Shown one piece after another: positions 23,290 through 33,338 of a stretch of DNA of 64,000 nucleotides (its first letter is position 1; every line of letters begins with the position of its first letter). The stretch spans positions 3,720,001 to 3,784,000 of the forward strand of contig JAVLRN010000005.1 in the NCBI GenBank assembly GCA_032821775.1. Reading direction: 5' to 3'. A program made the position numbers and the translations under genes. A model generated the notes under the pieces. That model saw nothing but the letters and a program-made list of their open reading frames with translations, was not told the origin of the DNA and did not search any database. This stretch comes from Sanguinoderma infundibulare. Lineage: Eukaryota; Basidiomycota; Agaricomycetes; Polyporales; Polyporaceae.

Positions 23290-24200
23290 GAGACTGGGCA
23301 CGTCCACCTCCTCGCACTCACACACGAATAGCAAGCCGAGCACGATCCCTCGCCCTAGCATATCGTCTTCCAGGGCCGCCGAGTCGATGTATGCAGCTTC
23401 TCTGACCCCCTCCAAGCGTGCGTGCGCCCTTTCACAACCATTCCCGTTTGAGCCTCCTCCCTGAACCTATGCCGCCCTTTGCAGAGAGTACACGCTCTGT
23501 CTCGCCCATCAACCCCTCAAAGGGCTCGCGCATCCCTGTCTCGCGGGCGCGAACAGGAAGCACGTCCAGCCAAGCACATTCGATGTACAACGGATCGACC
23601 AACGGGTGGGTGAATGGCTACTCACGACATAATGGTGGTGAGCCTTCGGACACGCACCTGTACCCCGTTGAAGAGAAGATGAATGGCCGGGGCCTGTCGC
23701 AGTCACTGCCCCAGTTGCAAACCTTGCGCTCGACCATACAGGTCCACGCCGGAAGGTGTCCGACCTCTTTCAGGAACCAGCGCCGTTTCCCCCAAACTCC
23801 CTCTCCTCGTCACACAGCCAATTGGAATACACCCCAGAACGGATATCTTCTGAGTCGGAGGAGCATCCGTTCAAGCACTGGTACCGCGGTCTGCTGGGCG
23901 CACAGCCTACTTGCCCGTCGGGAAATTCAAGTTCGCCAATGATCCTGCGATATCATACTGGCATGACGATCCCCGGTTGGGGCCAAGGGCTCGCCCCCTA
24001 CCATCCTGTGAGTCTTGGATCCCGTTATGGTCATCTCTTTCTTTCTCTTATTGTTCCTCAAGCTTGCAACGTTGCCCGATTGTCGCCCAAACCAGCGATG
24101 GCCAAGATATGGGTCTCCTCGTGGTTGGCAGCTGGCCCAGTATTCGGGCCGCTCAGTCCCGTCGAACCTTTCATCCAGCAAAACCCGTACAGATAAGTAG
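23290..24200 (+). other. Ser/Pro-rich coding-like fragment, unidentified
   Basis: Plus-strand frames read SSHSHTNSKPSTIPRPSISS, then PINPSKGSRIPVSRARTGST, and later KVSDLFQEPAPFPPNSLSSS and EEHPFKHWYRG in another frame. The pattern is that of a disordered fungal regulatory protein. Frame changes suggest either introns or decay. Not recognised. Confidence 0.4.
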
Positions 24201-24312
24201 GACAGGGACAGATGGTGAGTCCCCAGCACACTCGTTTTGCTCTTCTGTTTTGTTGCATATCTTCTGGCATTCACATTCCCCGACTCTTTTTCTCGTTTCA
24301 TAGCCCTTCAAC

Positions 24313-27300
24313 ATGTCTTCCATGCAGTCTAACACAAACAAACACCACCTCTCTCGTCGTTCCGGCGACCCATACGACCTCGCGTCCGCTGTCACGCACA
24401 AGAGGATCAAAGAGGAGCTGGTAAGCGACTCGGATCAGCCCCTCCTCTCCCAGGATGCTGCCCCCACCGTCGGTCTATCCGACGATGAGGATATTTATAT
24501 TCCTCCCGCCGATCGCGACCCCGATGCCTCCAAGGTGGAGTACCAGGCCAAGCTCGATGAGGACGAGGGCCACGAGAGTGACGCGCTTGGGGCCCTCACT
24601 TCCCGCGCCAACCAGGCGTGCACCGCTACGAAGTGGGACGCCGACGCGAAGCACGCCCGCTTCTTCGAGAAATACGGTGACCTTGAGCTGGAGGAAGCTC
24701 TCGGTAAATCTATTTCGTTGATCTAAGTCTATTCAACTGCTAACTATGTCATCGCAGCCAAACTGGCTCAGAAGTGGCATTCCGAGGCATACGGCCATTT
24801 CCATTACCCCAAGATTGTTGTTGACGGGGATGGTATTGTTTATCATCGTTTTGCTTGCAAGCGGTGAGTATCTCGTATTGTTGGTGCGTCAATCAGCTCC
24901 GCAGGCTTCAGAACCAGAGGCCCACATCACCAGCTCTCCCCTTTCCCCACTCTACGTCGGGAACGCCGCGAGCGGCTCAGACGTATCTGCAACGTGCCTA
25001 TGATCAGCCACTGACATTGTGTATCATAGGCATCCAGGTACATCCCTTGACCGCATTGCACATGACAACTCCACCAGCAACCTGCTTCGCCACATTCGTG
25101 TTTGTGATCTGGTGCCAACCGCCGAGAGCGAGGCCATCTCGACTTACGCGTCTGGCACGATGTATTCGCCGGCTCGCTTGCGTTACACCCTGATCCTGTG
25201 GGTCACCCGCCGCCACCGCCCGTTCACCATTGTCGAGGACCCGGAGTTCCGACAAATGCTCCGAATGCTCTACGGCCACGTGGACATCCCATCCCGCGTG
25301 ACTGTTTTGCGGGACGTCCTACTTATTCGGGATGCCGCGAAGGGCCGCCTCGCGACCAAGTTGCAGGTTAGTATGCGGTGCCTTTGTAAGGCGGGTGTAC
25401 TAATCTTTGCTTCGCAGGGCTTGCCGGGGAAGATCCATCTTTGCGTTGATGGATGGACTTTCCCGAACTTCATCTCCTTCCTTGGCGTGACTGCTCATTG
25501 GGTGGTTGACGGCAAAATCCAGAACATCATTCTGGATTTTATCCAGTGAGTCCTGCAGCACAATCATTAAGGTTCTTTCAGCACTGACATCATCTTTGCA
25601 GTCTCAACAAGGCACACACGGGGCAATACCTCGCCTCAAAGCTTGTGAAGTCTCTCAAGGATGTGGGTATCGAAGACAAGGTAAGTTTCACTACTTTTGC
25701 CACCGGCAGCGACCCGACGTTCTTGGAGGTGCTCCCTGATGGAAGGGTTGCATATGTCCTCAATCAACACGTATGCGACCAACGTGCGGCTCAGCTTGAG
25801 CGACTTGCCAATTCCATGAACATGCTAACTGTGGCCTCTGTAGATCATGGCGGTCACTTGCAACAAGGCAGCAAATAACACTACGATGCTTCGAGAAATG
25901 CATGTACTCATGCCCAAGTTCCGAGGGGTGAAGATGCATGTCCGCTGTTTCGGACACGTGTTGAACCTCGTTGTCAAGGTGAGCTGCTTTCGGCTCCCTC
26001 GGATCATACTTGTTCGCTGATCACCATCTTTCCAGGCCATTCTGTCTCAGTTCTCTCGCTCTCACCAGAAGAAAAAATCTGATGCTAACACCGATGATGC
26101 TGATGCCGACGCCGACGCCAACGACGCTGATGCCGACGCTGATGCCGACACTGACCCCAACAATGACGCCAATGGCAACACGGAGTTCGACAAGGTGCTC
26201 GAGGATCTGGAGCACCAGTACAATAGTTTTACAGCGATGATCGCAGAGGATGATGATGATGCGGAGGTGGAGATCCCGGATGGTGACGTTGATGGAAATG
26301 AGACAGATGAGGCACGTGATGCAGCTGACGTGGAGGAGATTGACGCTATGGATGGCGAACATCCTGACCTCGAGGTCGACCCCTGGGATCAGATCATGGG
26401 CAAGCTTGCCCTCAAGAAGGTGTGCATCCCGCAGCTTGAATAAATTTTTTTCTATGTGTTGATGTGTTCATTAATGCAGATCTTGAGGCTCTCTAGCAAA
26501 ATCTTTATCAGTCCGCATGCACGCAGCGAGCTTGCCAAGCTCGCGAAGCACCATGAGCTCAAATGCGAGGTTATTGTGCATCCTGTTCGGACGCGCTGGA
26601 ACACTGTGACATGCATGATCACGTGCGCCATCAAGATGAGAAAGCCTCTCAAGGATCTGTGCGACATGATCCAATTCAATCAGACAGGTGCGCGCGGCCA
26701 CAGTTTGCGTTTACGGTGCTTCCACCTCAGTGAAACTGAGTGGGCGATCCTCGAGGATCTGCTCCGCCTGCTCGATGTATGATTTTCCACTACAACTTTT
26801 ACACCATGTGCTAACTGTGACCTTTTTTTTAGCCCTTCCTGTTCGCTACGAACACAATGTCTTCGAACAAGCATGCGCTCATCCAGGACGTCATCCCCTA
26901 CATTGATGTCCTGATGGAGCATCTTGACAAAGTGGCAGCTAACATCAAGCAAAGCTCTGTGGTGCGGGCAGCCGCCCGCCGCGGCGTGATCATCCTCGAC
27001 CGCTATTATTCACGCATGGACGAGGGCCCGATATACCGGCTCGCCATGTGTACGTGCGGCTGTTCTCGTCCACAGTGTTTCATATATCTCACTATATCAT
27101 CTCAGTGCTCCATCCCGCATTCAAGGAGCAGTATTTCATCGAACACGAATGGCTGGAAGAATGGAGGGATGAGGCCCGCAGTCTCCTCCGCAAGGAGTGG
27201 GAGACGTACTACAAGCCTGCCGCACCTGAGACCGAGAGCGCCATTGTGAACACTGCCCCTCCGACATCTTCTCGTACTACGCGGCCAGGCCATCTGAGTG

Positions 27301-28260
27301 CCACTGCCACCACAGCCGCCATACGTGATCATTTGCCTTGATGTTGTAGCTGTTCATGGTGCTGTAGACCTGCTTGCAGCTGATGCCAAAGTCTTTGGCA
27401 CATGCTGACTACATCTTTACAGGCCACCCGGAACCTCTTCAAAATGGTTACTGTACTGCGAGGCCACCCATCCACGAAGGATGCGCTCGAGGAGTACCTC
27501 CTCATGCCCGTCATACCAACCATCAAAGATCCCATCACGTACTGGGACTCCATCCTCCGAACGGCTGGTGAGAATCAGGAGACGGCCGCCCTTGCGCGGA
27601 TGGCCCTCGACTATCTCACTGTCCCAGGTACATCCATTATTTTCATCGCACTTGCGCTCCGAATCTGACAGTTTTTTTTCAGCCACGTTCACGGATGCTG
27701 AGCGCGCCTTCTCGCGTGGCGGCCTTACTGTCTCGCGCCTCTGCCACTCCCTTGGTGATGCCAGTGTGCACGCAAGCACGCTCGTGGCCTTCTGGTCCCG
27801 TATCGATGGCCTTGTGCCCGAAAACGAGACCATCGCGTTCTTGAAGGAGCAGATGCGCAAGTCGCGTGGCGACAAAGGTGGCGACGGCAGCGTGCCTGAC
27901 GTGTCCACGGATGGCACTGCTGCCTCTGCGCCAGCTCACAAATCCACTCGCGCCAAGGTTGCCGACGCCAAAAAGGATGCTACGCCCACCAGCACATCAT
28001 CCGGACGCGCTCACAAGTGTGATGCGCGTGTCCCTGTTGCCTCCACCTCGGCTTCGGTGTCTTGTGCCGGTTCCACCTCCGTCTCTCGCGCGTCCTCCAT
28101 CAGCTCTCTCGCCTCTGTTGCCCACCCCGCTGCCACCGCCACCACCAAGAAGAAACCCGCCCCCCGCCCTGTCAAGAAGATTACCAACCAGACTAAGGGC
28201 AAGGGCAAGGCCTCCGAGGCATCGGAGGTCATTGAGATCTCTGACTCCGAAGAGGACTAG
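24313..28260 (+). CDS. hAT transposase
   Basis: About twelve exons start at ATG 24,313. Clear ones are 24313-24703, 24758-24863, 25030-25366, 25418-25545, 25602-25680 and from 25844 on. Order: acidic N-terminus; a BED-like zinc-binding region (FACKR...RHIRVC); the RNase-H-like core with the first catalytic Asp in HLCVDGWT (25,448); a CFGHVLNLVV segment; a long Asp/Ala-rich insertion; RTRWN; and the C-terminal dimerisation block with PATFTDAERAFSRGGLTVS. The tail ends VIEISDSEED, which resembles a SUMO-interaction motif. The second catalytic Asp of hAT enzymes, normally in a TCDNA motif, is Asn here (VTCNKAANN, codon 25,862), a change expected to abolish cleavage. Exons are otherwise mostly open. 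Exon joins after 26,420 are approximate. Confidence 0.85.
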
Positions 28261-28426
28261 GTTGTTGATGGGCGCGCATGATTGCGCCCTCGGTTGTAGC
28301 GTCGTCAGCCTCGGTTAATAGCATGTTCTGGCACTCAACTCTCATCCCACATCCCACCCTCTCTCCTAAGCTATGTACATATGTCCATGTATGCTGTATG
28401 CCCAAATATGATACATGTTGTATGCC

Positions 28427-29470
28427 TTATACTTCACGCCCGCGTCTCCAGCAAATCCCTTGGAGATTTGACAGCAACTCTACCACATATCCCAATGCAG
28501 ATCTCGCCACAACATGGGTGTATCTCGAGAAGGGCGTCGACCATATCATGCTCCCCACCAACATTGCCCCACTCAGTCTCACAAGCCGCCCAGCAACGTC
28601 TGCTTCCAACTGAGCCCGAGGTGTTCTGTCATCAATGATGTCAAATGACTCTGGGTCGTTCATCTCCACATAGTCGACATGCATGTCGACCGGGTCCCCC
28701 AACTCGCCCTTCTTCTGCTTAATCACCGCCGCCACGCGAGCCACGCACTCCGCCTTCGACGCGTTCGCCCCCCACGCAGCTTCTGCAGCCGACAGTGCAG
28801 CATACATCACAGGAACAGCCTCGTCGAGCTCGTGCGGCGAGAGGTAGGCATTCCGGGACGAGAGCGCCAGGGATGTCGTCGGGTCGCTGTTCGTCGGAGA
28901 GGTCAGAGATAAGACCGTGCACGCGCGTCCACCAAGAACTGACTTACCGAGCTGTTGGGACGGCTTCAAATGTGAGAGAAGAAGGTCGCACGTGAGCTGC
29001 CGAAGCAGGAGGGCCTGCTGGATGTCCTTCTGGCCCGAGTATGTATGCGTAGGCTGTACGATGCACACGCCTCTCAGATTTCATCGCAAGTGTGTGTGGG
29101 TGTGTGCGCGCATACCTCCATGATGTTGAAGAGCTTGGTGATGACCGTCGCGACCCCGCGGAAGAACATCGCCCGGGTCCTGCTCTCCATCTGTTGCCCG
29201 TAGCCTTTGACTTCGACAAACCTGCCCTTTTGCTCCGCGATGCTCTGCGTGATCCCGCTCGGGTACATCTGGCTCACCGTCGGCACAAAGACAGCCCAGG
29301 CGGAGCGCGGCCCTGTGGGCGTGTCGACGGAGACCGCGGTCAGCAGCTCGAAGTTGCGCGGGAGGGTGCGGGGATACTCCATCAACGCAACACCCTTGGA
29401 GGGTTCGTGGTACTTGTGGAACGGATCCATGGTCTCCATGTACTCGGGAGGGTAGTTGGGCAGCCGACCG
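28427..29470 (-). pseudogene. Pantoate-beta-alanine ligase (PanC) fragment
   Basis: Minus-strand exons read YPRTLPRNFELL, FVPTVSQMYPSGITQSIAEQ, GRFVEVKGYGQQMES and FFRGVATVITKLFNIME. An intron follows, then YSGQKDIQQALLLRQL, another intron (GTAAGT...AACAG), and SLALSSRNAYLSPHELDEAV to the LSGAML end. These are the PanC motifs, including the SSRN signature and RGVATVI. PanC joins pantoate and beta-alanine using ATP in coenzyme A synthesis. The N-terminal ATP-binding MGALHEGH segment is not present: the text before YPRTLPR does not match, so the fragment is 5'-truncated and cannot be active. Intact introns show capture from genomic DNA. Confidence 0.85.
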
Positions 29471-29607
29471 AGCGAGCGACGGAAGAGGGCAGTGATGGCG
29501 GAATGTGAGACGATGATCTCGTCGTCTACTGACCATGCTCCAGGTGAAGAAGGTTCATGCAGATGGGCTGGAGGAGAGGACATTGAGTCCTCGCATTGCT
29601 GGATGCA

Positions 29608-29677
29608 GTACTCACATTCCGGGTCCAATACTCACATTCCGGGTCCAGTACTCACATTCTGGGTCCAGTACTCACAT
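29608..29677 (+). repeat. 20-bp minisatellite
   Basis: Units of GTACTCACATTCCGGGTCCA, with single-base variants, are repeated three and a half times with a period of 20. It lies just upstream (minus-strand sense) of the PanC fragment, at the place where its N-terminal exon would be expected. Confidence 0.9.
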
Positions 29678-29679
29678 CT

Positions 29680-30540
29680 CCTACAGCTCCTCTTGATTGT
29701 CCTCGCTAAATAGGCTATCCCTCATCCACGGGGGAGTCGAACACGACTGCGAGGAGGTCCTGCTGGCAGGTGAGAGCTGGCGCCCCGTGGAGCCCGCGTG
29801 CACATCTCCCGCTCTCTGCACGGGATGGTAAGCCTTGAAATTCCGGGAAATAGTGCACTTTTACACACCTGTGCGAGGTACGTCGAGTTTTGGGGGGATG
29901 CGGGCTTGAGCAAGGAACGAGGGCAAATTCAAGGAGGTCGCGCCCAGATACGAGAGTTGGCGCCTGTCGAGTCCGAGGGCACCAGCTGCGAGCGCAGAGG
30001 CGACAGCCAGGGGAAAAGAGAATGTACTAGAACATAAGGGCGCATGATAACGCTGCCCGAACACCTGGAAGAGAACGAGAGAACATTAGTACCGAGGCAA
30101 CAGACTCAGTCGGCCGGGAGCGGGGGACGTTCAAGGCCACTTTGAACTGAGCATAGACATAGTGTCCGGTTCTGATCTAGGAAAGTGAGGGGGGGCCGCT
30201 GGAGGGATGGATGCACTTGTGGCTGGCTGTGTGCTCTGAGGATGTTGCGTCCAGTGCAGGGTTGGTGCGAGCGCGTTTGGGCGTGGGTGTGTCTGCGTCC
30301 GCGTCAGAGTCATCCGTGTTTACTGCAGTGAGAATTCAAAACAATGAGCGATGTGAGGGCTTGGGAGAAGGATAGAGCATGCCATTGTCGTGTGGCGGGA
30401 TGTAATCGGAGTCATCCTCAGAGAAGCGGGAAAAGCAAGGACAAGGGCGAATTGCCGCTGGGTGACTTGATGGACGGCGCATGGCTCCCTTCCGTCGTCC
30501 TCTCACTCTCCCACTGCCTCGCCAGCTATCTCGCCCGCTC
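29680..30540. other. hAT cargo without a recognised gene
   Basis: Minus-strand frames at 29,722-30,064 (SYLGATSLNLPSFLAQARIP and neighbours) look protein-like across a short intron-like gap, but I do not recognise them. The rest shows nothing. Confidence 0.35.
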
Positions 30541-31560
30541 TGCTCTCATGTCAGCTCAGGGCGCAGACAATAAGGCCGCTGCGCCTGCCAATGGGCACCC
30601 CAGGCTCATCCTGCTCACACATCCCCCAACGTCAATGTCCTCTCCCAACGTCAACATCCTCTTCATCGCTGCTCGTCTCGTGGTCCCTACGTCACCCATC
30701 CTCACATTGCTCGTCCTCCTGTCAACCATGTCGCTCCTCGTGCGGACCTCGCCACGTCGCTCGCTCGCCCGCCGCCTCACGCTGGTCTACTGCTTGCCAC
30801 CATGTCCTTCGCTCTCCAGTTCTGCCAGATCAGCTTCGGTCGCTCTACACACCCCGCGCAAACACAGCAGTACCAGGAGCGTCAGCCGCAACAACCACAG
30901 CAGACCAATGCCGGTCTCGCGCTCCCGTTCACCTCCAACCCCTACCTACCTGGACCGTCGGGTCTCGCCCTCCCTGGTCCCGCTCCTTAAGAGATTCGGC
31001 ACAGCGCTATCAACCTCATCGCCGGTGCCCAGGAGACCGCGCTGTCGGAGCCCATGGACGACAATGGCCGCGAGGTTCTGTATGGCTGCACAGGGCTCCT
31101 GTATCCACTCCTCCTGCTTAGAAGCGAGCTTGCAGTCATGGTCAGCTATCTTGTGCACATGGGTCAGGCAAAGGACAAGGTCGTCGGCTCGATGAGGGCG
31201 AAAAAACCAATGCGCCGCCGCTGATGTGGAAGTGGCATGGGTCACGGTATTTGGGTGCAGCGCATGGCCTCGGTGAGTCTCACCTGTCTTCGCGTCATGG
31301 AAATGCTGCCTCATCCGGCTCTGCTCTTAGTTGTATTTTGCTGGCCCACAAAAGCCTGGCACCGCATTTCCGCTGGCCCAACAGCCCAACCAGACTCCCA
31401 ACGCATGGGCGTCGGTGACGAGTCCGACAATGCCCTCGCCCAATGGTGCCACGGCGCCCCTGGCTTCGTCATGCTGTTCTCCGCTCTACTGCGCTGCAGC
31501 TCCATCTCCCCCACGACCTCTGCGCTCCTACCACCCCTTCGCGTCGCAAACGCCATGTCA
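30540..31560 (+). pseudogene. LanC-like protein fragment
   Basis: Plus-strand frames give INLIAGAQETALSEPMDDNG with REVLYGCTGLLYPLLLLRSE (about 31,003-31,130), WKWHGSRYLGAAHG (about 31,227), PGTAFPLAQQ (about 31,350) and [20 protein letters not shown] (about 31,427). YG.AGLLYALL, RYLGAAHG and WCHGAPG are the signatures of eukaryotic LanC-like proteins; the Cys in WCHG is a zinc ligand. The pieces sit in three frames with stops between them, so the copy is degenerate. It runs directly into a TBP fragment without a natural gene end. Confidence 0.75.
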
Positions 31561-31815
31561 ACGGCATCGTACTGACCCTTCAGAACATCGTGGCGACGAT
31601 CAACCTGGACTGCCGGTTGGATCTGAAGACAAGTTCGCTACATGTCAGGAATGCGGAGTACAATCCAAGGTTAGCATCTTCGTTTCTGACCTGCAGCCTT
31701 CGGACTTCCCTCTATTGTGCCATTCCTACAGTGTTTTGCGGCTGTTATCATGCGTATCCACGACCCAAAGACAACTGCACTCAATTTTGTGTCAGGTAAG
31801 ATGGTCGTCACTGGC
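31553..31815 (+). pseudogene. TATA-binding protein fragment, copy A
   Basis: The first exon reads [20 protein letters not shown] and continues [16 protein letters not shown], followed by a short intron (about 31,672-31,731) and an exon reading [20 protein letters not shown] then SGKMVVTG. This is the first of the two saddle repeats of TBP, the general transcription factor that binds TATA boxes. The second repeat is missing and the sequence diverges after MVVTG. The intron is kept. It is fused downstream of the LanC-like fragment in the hAT cargo. Confidence 0.85.
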
Positions 31816-32639
31816 ACGGATGACTACACCCCACGCAAACACTGTGGTACGAGCAGGGCCAGCCGCAACCGTACCAACAGTCCGAACCAAAGCCGTCCCA
31901 TCCTCCCACTGCACTCACACCCCGAGGAACACAAAAGGACCACTCATGGACAACCCGGTCGATGAGCGCGGCTGTCGCCGCGAACATGTTCTTGGACTAG
32001 AATGGTCAGTGTGCAGGGTACGTCTAGCGCGAGAACATGGCCAGGGCAGCCTGGGTGAAGATGACGTTGGCGAGGAGGAACTTGTTGGCGATGGGCATGT
32101 GGTGGTCATCCGAGGTGGTGGAAGAAGAGAACAAGAGGTATGTGGCCACACTGACTTAAAGCACCCTGCGCTCCGCACTGCTAAAGGGGCCGTGTTTAGA
32201 AGCTCGTGACCGCGGCGCACGTGTCTTGCTTTGTTCCCGGGCACCTCTGCTCCCGCTTGGACGGAGGTTTCCGAGCGGAGATTGTTAGGGATTATAAGGA
32301 TGGACGTTGGGGCTGTTCAGCGATGATGAGACGATGAGGCTCGCGCCGCAGGACGGGAACGGGTGGGTGGTCAAGTCGGGGCCCACATGCACTGGATGAG
32401 CTCGAGTGCAGCCGCCGTGCGGTTCACCGCGAAGTGCACGTTGAGCTCGCACCCTGATGTGAATGGCAGCACTGCGCCCTCCGCCTTGACCAACCGCCAA
32501 CTGTATGGGCCCCAGCGTGGCTCCAATGCCTCCGAGCTCCTGTCTATCCTTCTCAACCTCAACCGACTCAGACTTTCTCCTTTCCAACCTGCTCGGTCAC
32601 AGCAGCATCAGTCCACCTCTCAATCCCCCACCGCTGCGA
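31816..32639. other. Spacer between the two TBP fragments
   Basis: No gene is named here. A minus-strand frame at about 32,025-32,140 reads DDHHMPIANKFLLANVIFTQ and could be another gene scrap; it is not recognised. Confidence 0.35.
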
Positions 32640-32850
32640 ACGCCACTCAGAGCAACATGGTGGCTGGTCCCTCATGTCCACCCTCCACCATTCCCAGCAC
32701 CCCTGCACCGCTCACCCTTGAGCAGCAACACATCACCATGCTGGATGGCATTGTACCAACCCTTCAGAACATCATGGCCATTGGATCTGAAGACAATTGC
32801 ACTCCATGCCAGGAACGCGGAGTACCCCAAGGTTAGCATCTTCGTTTCTG
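32640..32850 (+). pseudogene. TATA-binding protein fragment, copy B
   Basis: The frame reads APLTLEQQHITMLDGIVPTL and QNIMA, then, after a deletion that also shifts the frame, LDLKTIALHARNAEYPK up to the same exon border and the start of the same intron as copy A. The deletion removes about 24 bp (the ATVNLDCR part). It covers the end of the disordered N-terminus and the first part of the TBP core. Copies A and B are direct repeats about 1.1 kb apart and share the start of the intron, so one arose from the other or both from one source. Confidence 0.8.
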
Positions 32851-33056
32851 ACCTGTAGGCTTCGGACTTCCCTCTGTTGTGCTATTCCTAGTTTGCGTTT
32901 GGGAACTGTGCATGTGGGGTGTGTTTCTGTATGGGTTTCTGTTTGTATTGTCTTGTAGTCTAGAATATATTTGGTTGACTATCTACGCTTTATGTGTGAT
33001 TGAATGGCAAGGCAGGCGCATATGCTTGGCTTGCCCATGCTTTAACTTCAGTGGAG

Positions 33057-33330
33057 ATATATATATATATATATCTTGAGGATACAAACCTGTGCTCATA
33101 GGTGGCAAATGACCTGTAATCTATAACCTACTGTAAGTATAGGTGCTTATCCAGGTGACCTGCTGTCTATAGGTGGATATCCAGGTGACCTGCTGTCTAT
33201 AGGTGTGAGAGCTGTAGGTATGACTCAATATTTAGGTTGAGCCATGCAGATCCCAATCATGGTCCTCAACTCCTATAAACTCATAGGTACAGCTCTGAAT
33301 CACTCATAGGTTAACCTATGTTCAGCCTTA
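33057..33330. repeat. Right hAT terminus with subterminal repeats
   Basis: The right end contains a (TA)n run at about 33,057-33,075, a 30-bp unit present twice in tandem at 33,148-33,207 (starting TATCCAGGTGACCTGC), and at least nine AGGT/ACCT motifs before the TIR. It matches the left end in motif content but not in detail. Such ends are typical transposase-binding regions. Confidence 0.75.
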
Positions 33331-33338
33331 GTCAGTAT
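33331..33338. repeat. Target site duplication, right
   Basis: GTCAGTAT, an exact copy of 16,877-16,884, directly outside the right TIR. Confidence 0.95.

Larger units (their letters stand above)
16885..33330 (+). mobile_element. 16.4-kb hAT transposon carrying fragments of host genes
   Basis: The ends are exact: TAAGGCTGAACATAGGT at 16,885-16,901 and its reverse complement at 33,314-33,330, flanked by the 8-bp duplication GTCAGTAT. An 8-bp duplication with short TIRs and a C-terminal hAT dimerisation motif in the internal transposase define the superfamily. At 16,446 bp it is much longer than usual hAT elements (about 2.5-5 kb). The cargo holds pieces of at least seven host genes in both orientations, with introns kept in at least two of them. 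One long gene-capturing element is the simplest reading. A composite made by successive insertions inside an older element cannot be excluded, but everything between the TIRs was moved as one unit. Confidence 0.85.
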
